Source: Symsagittifera roscoffensis
Lineage: Eukaryota > Xenacoelomorpha > Acoela > Convolutidae
Direction of reading: 5' to 3'
Assembly (NCBI RefSeq): GCF_963678635.1
Contig: NC_087066.1
Location: 19,621,996-19,685,995 of the forward strand
DNA length: 64,000 bases
In this document: positions 46,701 to 55,552 of the stretch, one piece after another
Layout: each line of letters starts with the position of its first letter
Position numbering within the stretch: position 1 is the stretch's first letter
Notes under the pieces: generated by a model
The model's input: the letters and a program-made list of their open reading frames with translations, nothing else
Database searches by the model: none
What the model was told of the DNA's origin: nothing
Made by a program: the position numbers and the translations under genes

Positions 46701-49700
46701 AATTGCTAAGGAATCTATATTAAAACGATCTTCTTTCGTAGCCCATCAATTGTAAGTGTGGCTTGATCTCCAAACGTTTTGAAAAGAAAAACTGGTGTTT
46801 TATATAGTTGAAAAAATTAAGTTGAAAAAAACATCCAATCAACTTTCCTGTTTACTTTTACAACTTTGTCTTATGTGAACCCAAATAGAAAAAAAACGCG
46901 ATTGGAGTGTCCAACTTTAGTAGTTTTGTCGGGATAATTTAGATCAGCACCGTATTTACTTAAGCGCCAGGTTTATGTATTATTAAGAACCTTCTTTTTT
47001 TTCTAATCGAAGTCGCAAATATTGGTGCCATTTTTGGTGCCAAATATTTCTAGTCGCAAATATTGGTGCCAATTTTGGGGCACCCTTACAGCTTTTTGAT
47101 AGCATGTGCTTTGACTATCGAGCAGTTGTAAATTTACTCAGTTGATGGATTTTTAATTTGTCAAATGAACCGAAAGAAAAAGCTTTTTGTTTCAAACAAC
47201 AGTACTATAAATTCGATTTCAGAAATTTTCTTACTCAATATATCTCCCAATTTTTTGAAATGAATAATTTATACATAATGTGGCTTTATGCTTTGCGATT
47301 TGTTTCATGAAAAGTTAGTGTGCATGCCTTCAGTTTGTTATATTCCAAATTAATACTTGCAAAGATGTGTCTATTTGTATTTGGTGCCACTTCTGCTCGA
47401 TAGCATTGGCACTTTATGAGCATATGTAGCTGCTTTATTACTTACTAGTGTTTGTCGGTGGTGGTGAAGCGTGCGTGGCTGGAGTGGTTAGTGCGTGAGA
47501 CTCAAAATCTCTTGACTGAAGTAGGTCGCAGAATGAATCCTAAACCTAGCCAAGTTTTTGCTAATTCGAGGCGTATTTCTATTTTTTCTTATTGCACTTT
47601 TTAGAGCTGCGTTTTGTCGTGTTCTCGCTAGTTTTTGCGAAGAGAAGTTTCGCCTCTGTGTTTAAATCATTGGGTCAAATGTCTACCTGTAAAACAACCG
47701 AGCTTCGGTCAAGGTTGGAGGGGTCCCAGTGTCATCCGCCTCCTCAAGGTTGGACCGGCTGTGGCGAAATGGATGACTTCTTCCTCCCCTACGGTTGGTC
47801 CTGCACTGAGCTGACCGGGGGCTAATAAAACAAAACCGATTTTGAGGAACCCACGAAATGACTTTCATTGGGCTGTGTATCGACTAGCATAAACATTTCA
47901 TAAATTATACACTAGTCGTGCGGTTGCAATTTAACGCTTGGTTTGGTACGGTCAAAGATTGCTTAATACAGTTTTCTTATTAGCTTGAACACTTTTTGTT
48001 TTTCATTACATGCAATGTTGTTATTTAGAACCATTTTGTCTGTACTGTACACGATAACGGAAGTTCTGCGCACCTCAGATCTAGATGACACTCATGAACA
48101 GACTGAAATGAGAGCTCAGTTTGCAGAGGAACTGGGTCAGCCGATAGTGGACGGGGAACTGCCGGCTGTGATTCTGTTCCAGCTAGTGTTGAATGTAGCC
48201 AGTGATAAGACTTCGCCTATACCTACAAAGAAGACACTTCTGTTGTTGTGGAAGTTTATCCTGGCAAGTGTTTCTAGCCGAGCATAATGCATGATTACAC
48301 TAGCAATCAGCTGAGTGTAGTATTAAGAACCTCCCTTTTTTCTAGCCTGACTCGCAAATAAAAGTGATCATTAAAAGTGTTCACTTATTTGGAAATTTCA
48401 CTGTAGAATTGGAAATTGCATAGAATATGTTCTCTTCTTTGTTTGTGGCTAGTGTTTGTGATTAGTGTAGTGGCTGAGTGGTTAGTGTGTGAGACCCTTA
48501 ATCTCTAGATCTCAGGTTCGAATCTCAGACATAGCCGAATGTTTACTAATTCTAGGCTTATTTCCAATTTTTCTTATTGCACTTTATAGAGCTGCTTTTT
48601 GTCGTTTTCTCACTAGTGTTTGCACAGCGAAGCTTCGCCTCTGTGTTGATGAAGGGTCCCATATCACGCTAATACTAAGCAAATATGTCAATTAGGTAAA
48701 TCAAATGGACGCGATTCGATCGTTTTTTTAGGTTTGTTCTCAAAGGTAATTAACCTGCCTCATTTGAACAATCTTGATGTACTCTTGTTGTATTAGGGAT
48801 CATGTAAGTTTCTCGAGACCCCTCTATCACACTTGTACCTAAGTTGCATATAATATCGATGTAATTTTTTTAAACGGTCAATTTGTGAGGCAGTGACAGA
48901 AAACGGTAGGAACATATTACTGCTAGATGTGAAATTGTATTGGTTTAGCTCATCTTAGTGGCTTGAAAATGTTTTTACATCCCATGGGTACGAAACTGAA
49001 GCTCAGATGTGTCTTTATTAAGAGTAATGATCTTACTGAGTTATCTTACTAAGAGTCGATGAACTACGTTCAGACTCTTATGAGGCCGCGATGATTTTTT
49101 TTCAGGAAAAGTCTTGTAATGCTCTAATGTCAAAAGTTGCGCATTCATATATATTTATGCATTTATGAATGCTTTAGAAATATATGCATTTTTGAGTTCA
49201 ATTGAAACTCATGTAATGAAAGTTACGTAAATAGCACTCTCAAAATACGAACGTGGAAATGGCGCGAAAAAACGTGGAATTTAATTTTAAGATTTTCAGC
49301 GTTTGGTTAAATTGGGTTAATTTTATCAAAAAAATTATAAGTTGCTCCTAAAAATGCAAAGAGGTTTAAGGACATAAAATTTTTTGTTTGAAACTCTAAA
49401 TTTGAAGTTTTTCAAAAAACAAGTCATTTTCTGTTTCTTTGCGTTCTTTCACTCTTTTCCAACTGTCTGTTGTATATGTTATTGGTCTTGATGATGACTG
49501 GTCTCAAAATTTGTTCACGCTAAAATTTAATTTTTCGCAGTTTGACTTTAGATCTGTTTTTAAGTTCACCTCATTTTCTTTGTTAAAAGGAAGGCAAACT
49601 CTACTATCGAACTAGTAAAATAGTGAAGTTCACGAAAAACGTGATCGACTTCTAAGTTCGAAAATGGAATTTAATTATCAGGTTTCCCAGTGAAATATTA

Positions 49701-52700
49701 ATCTAACCTATTAATCTGTTTTTTTCAACTTGGGTTTTTTTGATCAAAATAGCACCAATAAATTGTTCGTGCGTGAAATTAAAAGAGTTTTAAGGGTATA
49801 TATTTTTTCTCTGAAATTCGAAAGTTGACGTTTTTTCAAAAAGAAAGTTGTTTTTTTTTTGTGTTTTCTTGCGTTCATTACTCGTTTATGCTGATGATTA
49901 AGTAATGTGTTTCAGACTTCACTTGGTGGATTGGAACATGCACAGGAGCTAAAGAACAAAACGAGAAGCGCACTGGGACTCGAACCACTGCCGGAAGACT
50001 CAATCAAAGTGATTCGCCAAATGCGAGCATCAACTCCACCCCTCATCGCTTCTGAGATGCTAGACCAACAACAGAATCCAGGAGCCTCTCTGATTGGAGG
50101 AGGTAGTAACTCAGGATCTCCGACTCCGGCCGGGAAAAAGAGAGCGAATGCTGTGTCGAATAGTGTGGGAAAGAGATCGGAGGCGAGAGCTAATGCGTCA
50201 GGAGGTATTTAATTATCATTTGATTTCTCAATTACAAGAATTAACTGAGCTGAAACTCTGAATATTGGTAAAAGGTCAAAAGACGTTGTTCATTGGTTCA
50301 GACTGTTCATTGTTTCAGACTGAATACTTTGTGGTCGTCGACAGAACTTAAAGCCATGTTTTTAAAAGTCAATTTCAGTTTTATAGATCATGTAATTTTT
50401 TCCAACTATCTTTTGTCTGTGTTTAGATGTGAGTGGTCCACGTGACAGTATGAGTTTGGACGAGATTAATGAGAGGGAGGGAGATGGAGAGGGGGAGGAG
50501 TTAGATGACTCCCTTGGGGTTGATGATGGGGGAGGGGCTGGCGATAGTCCAGATGATGAGGAAGTGCTGATCTCTTTAGAACCCACTCCCGAGAGGGCTA
50601 GGGAACCGAGAGCACTGCCATGGCAGCCCAAAATTAGGTGGGAGAACCTGAGTTGATTCGTATAACCTTGCGAAAAATGTTGCTTCGCTATTATGCTACT
50701 GGTTGGTTAAATCTGACGCACCCGAATGCCTTAGAAACAAAATTAAGTTGACGAAAGTTTTCTATGAATAATTGTTTGTAGCGAGCTGATTCAATTATTC
50801 TGGCATAGGCCATTGCACTATTTGAAGCTTTTGAAGCATTTAAATGTTCTAGAACAAAAGACATCCAAGATTTCCTGGACCACTCCCGTATAAAATACGT
50901 CGGCTACAAACTCAAATCGGACCCGGAACCTGACCTGACCACTCTAGCCGGACTTCCTCAGCCGATCAAAGAGAGCATCTCAATTCTGAGACAACACTTG
51001 TACGTGCCTCTGAGTGAAGTGCAGTTGAAGCAGGAGGATCTGTTGTTGAAGCACCCCATCTCTCTGGGCAGGGAGGAGGAGGTGGAGGAGACGCCGACTG
51101 AGTTGCTCTATAAAGCCATACATCCAAACCTACCTCAGTACATGGTAGGCGGCTCACGCTTTGTCGATTACAAATAGGTTTCTAAAAATGCATTTGACCT
51201 TCTTCATTAACGCGGTGTTCAAAGCATCAGAGATTTTTTTAAAAATGTTTGCTGGTTTGTAGTTCATGAAATTTGTATGCAAGACTTTCGTAATCGTATT
51301 TTACTTTGTTTCTATTTGACTCAGATTTTATACTGTTTTCGTGTGCAGATAGCCCTGCTGAAGATCCTGCTGGCTGCCACGCCCACTTCTCCCCAGGGCA
51401 AGAGTGACACAGTCAACCTCCTCTCAGATCTACTTCCTCCACAGATGCCGTGAGTCCTCTTGTCATTGTTATTGCTGTTGATTCTCTAAAATTTGGATAG
51501 GATTTTATGCCACCGTAACGGGTTAGAGAGTGTGAAACATTGTGCCCTACGAAGTTTTGCTAAGGTTTGAATAATCTGCCCTACGGATTATTCCAGAAAC
51601 ACTTAATGCGAGTAAAATCAAATTTAGCCTCAGCTGAGATTTTATGGGACTGTTTCGAAGCTTAATCAGAGGTTACTTTTTGGAGTATAGCACCTGAGAG
51701 AAAAAGGTTTCAGAGTAAAGTTGCTATGTGATCATTGGAAATGAAATTGTGTATTCAGAATTTCGATTTGAAGCATCCAGCTTGTTTAGGTCGGGAGTGG
51801 TTGAGGCTATGAAGTTCACCATAGATGTGAGCAGACACAAGGAGATCATAGTCAAGGCAGTATCCGCTCTACTCCTCCTTCTCCTCAAACACTTCAAACT
51901 AAACCACGTCTGTCAGGTGAGGTCAAAGTATATATTTTACTACGAGTTGCCTTCCTTTTCTTTGATGAAATTTATTGGGGGTCTAAACAGGTTTTTGTCG
52001 ACTTCGACAAAACACTCAGGGCCTCTGTTCTGAATTTTCCTGCAACGTCAAATATACGAAATCAGAGTTTATTAATATTCAATGAGATGAATTGTTTTTG
52101 ATCACTTTGATTAGTTTGATTAGAAAATACGGGTCTCTTCAACTATCCGCGATGGTACCTAGTAACGAATTTCTACCCTTATAAAGAACTAATTTAACGG
52201 CAAAATTGGGGAATAGTTAGAGAGATCCGAAAAAACTTAACATTGCAGTCAAATATTAAGTACAAAAAGGGTTCGATAAGCAATTCGAAGTTTGAAGTTT
52301 TTTTTTAGTTTGAGCACTGTGCACAACACATGGTCTTTGCCAACTGCATCCCCCTAGTGCTGAAGTTCTTCAACCAGAGCATCGGCAACTACGTCCAGGC
52401 CACCCACTCTATAGCCCCCCTCCAGTTCCCCACTTGTGTGGTGGGGGAGAGGGAGGAGATTAACGAGGAGAACGTCAAGCCACCCGAGAAGGCAAGCACT
52501 CTCACTGTCTATTTGCTTCCGTGTCTGTTTGTGTTTCTGTATGAAAGTGTTTAAATAAGGCCCCCAAGAAAAGGCAAAGTCTACCTTTTTCTCGCCGACA
52601 CTTTAACATAACAATTAATTGGACAGGTCTCATGAAAGCAATACAATATGGCTCATGCGAAGAGTTTTTGCCCTGAATTAACTAAGTGAACCAGGAAAAT

Positions 52701-55043
52701 TTTTGTGCTGACTCACCAACCTACGTTATCAGTCATTTCAAAAAGCTCAAGGCATCCAAAACAGTCCGCGTGAGACGGTGCTTAATAATAAGTCTTTGTT
52801 CCGACCATTTGAAAAATGGGGAGGAATTTTGTATTCGGGTGTTTTAGTTTTTTAAAAACTTTTTCTTATTGTTTTCCACACAAAATCTGGTACCATAAAT
52901 AATCATCGGAATGGGTCGAGTGGTATATCATATTAAAGCAATTTCAGTAATTTAAAAAAAATCCCAGTGTTGAGAAAAGTCGGTTTTATAATTTTTGATT
53001 TTTGGTCTCATTTCGAGCTAATAAGGTGAGCATGCAGGCTTACAATAGCTTATTTATGCTTATTTAAGCCGTGAAAACTTAATTTTAATTGAGTAAAGTT
53101 AGTTGTTGGAGTTTTTTAGCGCCATGTTGAAAATAAAATTCAAACATTTTTTCGTTGAGATCTTTACACTAGCAGCCTTGCGAGCGTTGTGTATAAGAAC
53201 GAACCTTTAAAATCGATTATTTGTTCACACTGTTGCTATAATCATGAATTTTAGCATTAGAAATTTAATAGCATCTGTTCTCTGCTGTATTTATGTTTGT
53301 GAATTGTTCAGGGACTTTGGCAGAGTGGTTAGTGCGTGAGACTTATAATCTCTAGGTCAGAGGATCGAATCCGACGCGTAGCCGAATTTTACTAATTCGA
53401 GGCTTATTTCTAGTGTTTTTATTTCTTTTTATTGAGCTGCTTTTTTGCCGTTTTCTTGCTAGTGTGTGCGAAGCACAGCTTCGTCTCTGTGGTTTATCAT
53501 ATCACGCAGGAAAAAAAACTTAATTTGAAAAAAAAAACTTTTTTGTATTTTTTAAGACTATGGTCGGAGCATTCTCTTCTACTTGCGCAGTAACCGCTAT
53601 CCTTGTTTAAAATGGATTTAGACTTCGATTAAGTATATACGTAAGTTTGGCTGTGAACGTTATGCTGTAAATTGATCCAGGGTCCCACATACTACTGCTG
53701 GCGGAATCTGTTCTCATGTATTAATCTGTTGCGCATCCTGAACAAACTGGTCAAGTGGAAGAACTCAAGAATCATGATGCTGGTAGTGTTCAAGTCAGGT
53801 CCCATTCTCAAACGAGCACTCAAGGTATGTCTTGAACCAATTTTTGACGACACCATTTACAATTTGGTAGCGCAAGTAGGAATCGGTTTTTTTTCTGCAA
53901 AAAAGTAGTTCATAATGCATGCTGAAGTTGGCTATATTAGCATACGTATGTTACTGTTTTATGTAAGGGCTAATAATATCAGGTATTTTTGTTTTGTGGG
54001 CTGTGACATCAACTCTGATTTATTGGGTGTGTGTAGGTGCGTCAAGCGATGCTGCAACTGTACGTGTTGAAGCTGATCAAAGTGCAGACCAAGTTCCTCG
54101 GCCGACAGTGGCGGAAGAGTAACATGAAGACGATGAGTGTCATCTACCAGAAGGTGCGCCACAGACTACACGACGACTGGGCATTCGGCAACGGTACTTG
54201 ATTTGCTATGTTGATTCAGACGAAGTTAACCTCACTTGGAAACGTGTTGGGTCTACATTTCCGACACGTACCCGAACTTTTACTAATTCGAGGCTTATTG
54301 CAATTTTTTTCGTAGTTCACTTAATAGCTATTTTCTGTCGCGCGTTCGCTATGTTTGTAAAGCGCAGCTTCGCCTCTCTGTTCAATATGCGGGCTGTTCT
54401 ACTTTCCGCTTGATTTAATTTTCAGTTTTGAAAAACTATTTTAACTTTGTTATAATGTAATGAAATTTTGCATGGTGAAAAAATTAATTATTGTGAACAC
54501 ATTTGTTCTTCATACCCTACAACGTAACAGCACGCATTCAGCCATAATATCATATAGGACAACTCAGAAAAAGGAAAATTTGAAATGTGATGGGGGTTGG
54601 AAAAGAGCCAATAAGCCACACTGTCTCATCTCTGTCCCAATTATCAGTTTTCTTTTTTTTTGCCCTTTTTGGCCCCTTAAAAGGTACTGTTTGCCGGTTT
54701 CTCGCTCGTGTTTGCAAAGTGCAGTTTCGCCTCTTTGTAATTAAATGTTGTCTTTTTAGAACCCGACTCGCGTCCTTGGGACTTCCAATTAGAAGAGGGT
54801 CTACTTAGAAGCAGAGTTGAGAAGTTCAACACGAGGAGATACGAGAGCCACTCCAGCAACACAGCCAACAATGGAACCACAGGCAGTATCGAATCCACCT
54901 ACGAACCAGTGGACAACAATTTACACTCTCTTTTGAACCAGGATGTGCAGTTGCCAAGAGTATTCACTGATAATTACGAACAGTGGCTGGAAAAAGAAGT
55001 ATTTCTCAGAAACATCAACTGGGATGTTCTCCTTGAACAATGA
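34613..55043 (+). CDS. STRIP1: Striatin-interacting protein (STRIP1/2, FAM40) homologue, about 16 exons
   Basis: The deduced protein is about 986 residues; human STRIP1 has 837. STRIP is a core scaffold of STRIPAK, the complex that joins PP2A, striatin and GCK kinases and controls Hippo signalling, the cytoskeleton and vesicle traffic. Coding exons: 34613-34717, 35257-35517, 35815-35890, 40324-40389, 40992-41120, 41505-41805, 48029-48263, 49916-50204, 50427-50637, 50853-51144, 51349-51449, 51790-51916, 52309-52491, 53681-53824, 54037-54193, 54760-55043. Exons 3-9 hold the N1221-like domain (ELSEFYAYTE, DKKW, LPEDSIKVIR). Exons 10-16 hold the DUF3402 region (LPQYMIALLKILLAA, LLLLLKHFKLNHV, MVFANCIPLVLKFFNQ, CWRNLFSCINLLRILNKL, GRQWRKSNMKTM). 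Extra length comes from a Ser-rich N-terminus, a Gly/Ala/Pro insertion in exon 6 and acidic inserts in exons 8-9. Paralogue 1 versus 2 cannot be told; probably one ancestral gene. The N-terminal joins are the least certain. Confidence 0.95.
35257..35517 (+). CDS. STRIP1: STRIP exon 2 (boundaries uncertain)
   Basis: It encodes about 87 residues: a basic start, a run of serines from TCA repeats (35310-35340), then a helix IEKVIQTTRKNLEKLK. Acceptors at 35248, 35253 and 35256 compete; the last two keep phase 0. The donor is either GGT|GTGCAT (35517) into exon 3 at 35815, or GAA|GTGTAA (35495) into an acceptor at 35825; both keep the frame. Confidence 0.6.
35815..35890 (+). CDS. STRIP1: STRIP exon 3
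   Basis: The acceptor is TTATTTTCAG. It encodes LDLDFIYDDSDHFISELS, matching the family motif DLEFEYxDxDxxxxELS. It ends in phase 1 at CAG|GTACAA. Confidence 0.85.
36472..37865 (+). mobile_element. Helitron-like element with minisatellite core, copy M2
   Basis: The left end is a palindrome with arms CCTGTTT and AAACAGG (36472-36490), then CATTATGAAA. The core has degenerate units of about 160-170 bp with AAATCTGAGAT near 36715, 36952, 37270 and 37598. The right end has GAAATTACGCATTTCG, TCCGCATCAGT, the palindrome CCAGCTTAAGCTG and CTAG at 37862-37865. Left and right ends match M1 and M3. No coding capacity was seen. Confidence 0.65.
38491..38943 (+). repeat. T1 MITE-like element in STRIP intron 3
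   Basis: It starts GTGTCAGTGAACGTAGTGAA and ends GTGTTCATTGAAACTTTTTC then CTGTTGGCTATGTTGATC. The inverted GTGAACG/CGTTCA-like ends, the internal GGAAGG...CTCTCCAATTA block and AAACGTG are shared with T1 copies at 45883, 49055 and 55943. Its first 43 bases are bounded by CAG and GTAAGT, mimicking an exon. Confidence 0.6.
39305..39577 (+). repeat. Degenerate tRNA-like SINE with hairpin tail
   Basis: A-box-like TGGAGGTAGAGAATGCACC and B-box-like GGGTTTGAATTTG lie about 35 bases apart, followed by AT-rich DNA and the tail GCGAAGCTCAGCTTCGCCTC. The head differs from the other SINEs here although the tail is the same, so it may be a sister family. Confidence 0.45.
40324..40389 (+). CDS. STRIP1: STRIP exon 4
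   Basis: The acceptor is GATGTTTAG. It encodes EFYAYTEVSDFDLNKESFYEIV, aligned to the family's ELYSYTE region. It ends in phase 1 at TTG|GTATGT. Confidence 0.9.
40992..41120 (+). CDS. STRIP1: STRIP exon 5
   Basis: The acceptor is TAGGAGCAG. It encodes DKKWSAMS...LDCLEVASEERRLAAIRALAYLCQ, the conserved helical segment of the N1221 region. It ends in phase 1 at AGG|GTAAAT. Confidence 0.93.
41505..41805 (+). CDS. STRIP1: STRIP exon 6
   Basis: The acceptor is TTTTTAAG. It encodes GNFSEVESEEDVMTWTRKN then LYEMGIFLALFDTLK, followed by a low-complexity Gly/Ala/Asn/Gln insertion of about 45 residues absent from human STRIP1, then TLGDCVELR. It ends in phase 2 at GAG|GTCAGT. Confidence 0.92.
41895..42183 (+). 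repeat. Two-copy tandem duplication of 150 bp
   Basis: 41895-42033 and 42045-42183 are almost identical (TTGCTCTCAAATTG ... CCACTAACAAATTA), with one T inserted in the second copy. The near-identity marks a recent event. The second copy runs straight into the C22 tract. Confidence 0.9.
42184..42205 (+). repeat. Homopolymer C22 tract
   Basis: 22 consecutive C residues, the longest C run in an otherwise AT-rich window. The length may be inexact because of sequencing limits. Confidence 0.9.
42329..42390. repeat. Hairpin with C9/G8 inner stem
   Basis: ACCAAGTTAACATCC (42329-42343) is perfectly complementary to GGATGTTAACTTGGT (42376-42390). Inside, a C9 run faces a G8 run around an AAAACGGCTGGT loop. 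A related imperfect left arm, ACCAAGTTAAGATCT, follows the C22 tract at 42213. This looks like the end structure of a small mobile element. Confidence 0.85.
42909..44389 (+). mobile_element. Helitron-like element with 172-173 bp minisatellite, copy M3
   Basis: The left palindrome has arms CCTGTTT/AAACAGG (42909-42930), then TATTATGAAAAC as in M2. Tandem units are anchored by CCAGATTTGG at 43235, 43408, 43580, 43753, 43925 and 44097 (spacing 172-173), each with TTTAATCGATAGACCAGG and GGGGAAGAGCTATA. Units 43408 and 43753 are nearly identical, giving a 345-bp dimer. The right end has AACCAAACAGG, then CCAGCTTCCAGCTGG and GCCCCTAT. A second right end lies at 44560-44599. Confidence 0.75.
44560..44599 (+). 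mobile_element. Solitary Helitron-like 3' end
   Basis: AATTAAACAGGTCTCTCCAG, then CTTTCAGCTGG, GCCC and CTAG at 44596-44599, repeats the M3 right end 210 bases downstream. It directly abuts the candidate antisense exon. Confidence 0.6.
44609..44814 (-). CDS. Candidate internal exon of an unidentified antisense gene
   Basis: The minus strand has a strong acceptor (nine T then CTCAG, ending 44815), a frame of 68 codons, and a donor GTG|GTAAAA at 44608. The exon is 206 bases, entering with one base of a codon already supplied (phase 1) and leaving in phase 0. The residues (SENTLKIQKQFQSHGETI, then ALKKFKEALFGTEAADNLQK and NPDLEF) have the helical, charged composition of real protein, unlike other open frames in the intron. 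The family was not recognised. No partner exon was found, so it may be a nested gene, a captured fragment carried by a transposon, or a dead copy. Confidence 0.4.
45242..46393 (-). repeat. T2 element, inverted copy, interrupted by a T1 element
   Basis: Read on minus, 46393 begins GTTCCGACCATTTGAAAA and the copy ends near 45242 with GGCTATCCTCGTT. The middle matches copies 1 and 2 (AAACCGATTTGAAATTTTTG, then TAAGGTGAGC). The block 45883-46320 is a T1 element. A small T2 scrap lies at 44865-44930. Confidence 0.65.
45883..46320 (+). repeat. T1 element nested in T2
   Basis: It starts GGTCGATGAACGTAGG and ends TGCGTTCATCGACTC; GTCGATGAACG and CGTTCATCGAC are inverted. Internally it has GGTCGCGATGATTTTTTTCA, GGAAGGCAAACTC and CGAAAAACGTGATCG, as in the other T1 copies. 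Confidence 0.7.
47467..47662 (+). repeat. tRNA-derived SINE, copy 1
   Basis: A-box-like TGGCTGGAGTGGTTAGTGCG, tRNA-Lys-like GAGACTCAAAATCTC, a degraded B-box, then the shared body (CTAATTCGAGGCGTATTTCT, ATTGCACTTT, GAGCTGC) and the tail GCGAAGAGAAGTTTCGCCTC. Confidence 0.7.
47690..47830 (+). other. GC-rich block after SINE copy 1, unidentified
   Basis: This block of about 140 bp is clearly more GC-rich than the intron and is open on + to TAA, followed by AATAAAAC-like sequence. No motif could be assigned. It may be an old insertion, since it has no neighbours of similar composition. Confidence 0.35.
48029..48263 (+). CDS. STRIP1: STRIP exon 7
   Basis: The acceptor is GTTATTTAG. The first A completes Arg; it encodes TILSVLYTITEVLR to KTLLLLWKFIL. 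The donor is CTG|GCAAGT, a GC type. Only this donor keeps the frame into exon 8 (TSLGGLE). Confidence 0.92.
48465..48645 (+). repeat. tRNA-Lys-like SINE, copy 2 (best preserved)
   Basis: A-box TGGCTGAGTGG, an anticodon arm GAGACCCTTAATCTC resembling tRNA-Lys(CUU), and B-box GGTTCGAATCT. The body and 3' hairpin tail GCGAAGCTTCGCCTCTGTG are shared with the other copies. Confidence 0.8.
48700..49915 (+). other. 3' part of STRIP intron 7 with two T1 copies
   Basis: T1 copy at about 49055-49480, with the AGAGTCGATGAAC start, internal GAACGTGGAAATGGCGCGA and a GCGTTCTTTCACTC end. A second, partial copy lies at about 49550-49885 (GGAAGGCAAACTC, CGAAAAACGTGATCG, GCGTTCATTACTC). Confidence 0.6.
49916..50204 (+). 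CDS. STRIP1: STRIP exon 8
   Basis: The acceptor is TGTGTTTCAG. It encodes TSLGGLEHAQELK, LPEDSIKVIRQMRASTPP and a Gly/Ser-rich linker. It ends in phase 1 at GAG|GTATTT. Confidence 0.93.
50427..50637 (+). CDS. STRIP1: STRIP exon 9
   Basis: The acceptor is TGTGTTTAG. It encodes a linker of about 45 residues very rich in Asp/Glu/Gly, then PRALPWQPKIR, the family's LPWxPK motif. It ends in phase 2 at TAG|GTGGGA. Confidence 0.93.
50853..51144 (+). CDS. STRIP1: STRIP exon 10
   Basis: The acceptor is ATGTTCTAG (ends 50852); it gives KIR-TKDIQDFLDHSR in frame. It encodes GLPQPIKESISILRQH and ends NLPQYM at ATG|GTAGGC, phase 0. Confidence 0.93.
51349..51449 (+). CDS. STRIP1: STRIP exon 11
   Basis: The acceptor is TCGTGTGCAG. 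It encodes IALLKILLAATPTSPQGKSD to PPQMP. It ends in phase 2 at GCC|GTGAGT. Confidence 0.94.
51790..51916 (+). CDS. STRIP1: STRIP exon 12
   Basis: The acceptor is GCTTGTTTAG. It encodes AMKFTIDVSRHKEIIVKAV then LLLLLKHFKLNHVCQ. It ends in phase 0 at CAG|GTGAGG. Confidence 0.94.
52309..52491 (+). CDS. STRIP1: STRIP exon 13
   Basis: The acceptor is TTTTTTTTAG. It encodes FEHCAQHMVFANCIPLVLK to NVKPPEK. The likely donor is AAG|GCAAGC (GC type). A weak GTCTAT at 52507 would also keep the frame and add five residues. Confidence 0.88.
52798..53607 (+). repeat. T2 element, copy with SINE insertion
   Basis: It starts GTTCCGACCATTTGAAAAAT and ends GCTATCCTTGTT at 53607, with all internal T2 blocks in order. 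A SINE interrupts it at 53309-53491. Confidence 0.7.
53309..53491 (+). repeat. tRNA-derived SINE, copy 3, nested in T2
   Basis: GGCAGAGTGGTTAGTGCGTG, GAGACTTATAATCTC and B-box GGATCGAATCC. The body ends in the tail GCGAAGCACAGCTTCGTCTC. Confidence 0.75.
53681..53824 (+). CDS. STRIP1: STRIP exon 14
   Basis: The acceptor is TTGATCCAG. It encodes YYCWRNLFSCINLLRILNKL to ILKRALK, the most conserved block of the family. It ends in phase 0 at AAG|GTATGT. Confidence 0.95.
54037..54193 (+). CDS. STRIP1: STRIP exon 15
   Basis: The acceptor is GTGTGTGTAG. It encodes VRQAMLQLYVLKLIKVQTKF to RLHDDWAFGN. It ends in phase 1 at ACG|GTACTT. Confidence 0.95.
54262..54738 (+). repeat. Two truncated SINE copies in STRIP intron 15
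   Basis: 54262-54381 keeps the body and tail (TACTAATTCGAGGCTTATT ... AGCGCAGCTTCGCCTCTCTG). About 54690-54738 keeps only the last 50 bases. Both lack the tRNA-like head, as expected for 5'-truncated retroposition. Confidence 0.6.
54760..55043 (+). CDS. STRIP1: STRIP exon 16 (last)
   Basis: The acceptor is GTCTTTTTAG. It encodes EPDSRPWDFQLEEGLL, a variable Ser/Asn/Thr patch, VDNNLHSLL and the conserved end YEQWLEKEVF then NWDVLLEQ, TGA. Confidence 0.95.
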
Positions 55044-55265
55044 GACCACTTCTTTGGTATTTTCCGTTAAAAACTTGTCTTCGGAAAAAAACTAAGCTAG
55101 AAATAGATGCAGCATGTTTGTCTTCCAAATGAGGTTAAATGGTATTGTCCATGGTCAATGCTCTTGAAGAGTCAATTTACGAGATGCAATTATCAAAGAA
55201 ATCGAACAAATCAATAGATGTCAGAAGAACTTGTACTGTCTTGAAATAATTATAAACTAATATTG

Positions 55266-55271
55266 AATAAA
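55266..55271 (+). terminator. Polyadenylation signal AATAAA of STRIP
   Basis: AATAAA lies 223 bases after the stop and is followed by a T-rich stretch. Confidence 0.7.
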
Positions 55272-55552
55272 TCTTTGTTCATATACTAGTTTAAATTAAA
55301 ATTTTAGTTAAAATATTTATTGCTTAATGCTCAATTTTTTTGAATTTTGCAAGAGATTTATGCTGCTTTCTCAATCAAGTTTTCACGCAAGTGACTCCTA
55401 ATCTACACGGAGTTTTAGTTTTGCGCATAATATTTTAATTTGTATTTGGTGGCGCTATATTTTGCTATTTATTAGCATATGTAGCTGCTTTATTAATAGA
55501 CATTGTTAGCAAATTGTCAAGCGACGGTGGGCTTTTTATTGTCTTATTTTAT

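Larger units (their letters stand above)
41806..48028 (+). other. STRIP intron 6
   Basis: The largest intron of the gene (6.2 kb). It holds a 150-bp tandem duplication with a C22 run, a GC hairpin, the M3 element, a candidate antisense exon, an inverted T2 with a nested T1, and a SINE. A GC-rich stretch at 47690-47830 reads as an open frame but was not identified. Confidence 0.8.

Noticed and set aside
48465-48540. Functional tRNA gene
   Set aside because: The A and B boxes are present, but the acceptor stem does not pair and the same head recurs with the same SINE body elsewhere.
50805-50852. Earlier acceptor GGCATAG for STRIP exon 10
   Set aside because: Starting there adds residues and shifts the frame; the TTCTAG acceptor at 50852 gives the conserved KIR-TKDIQDFL join.
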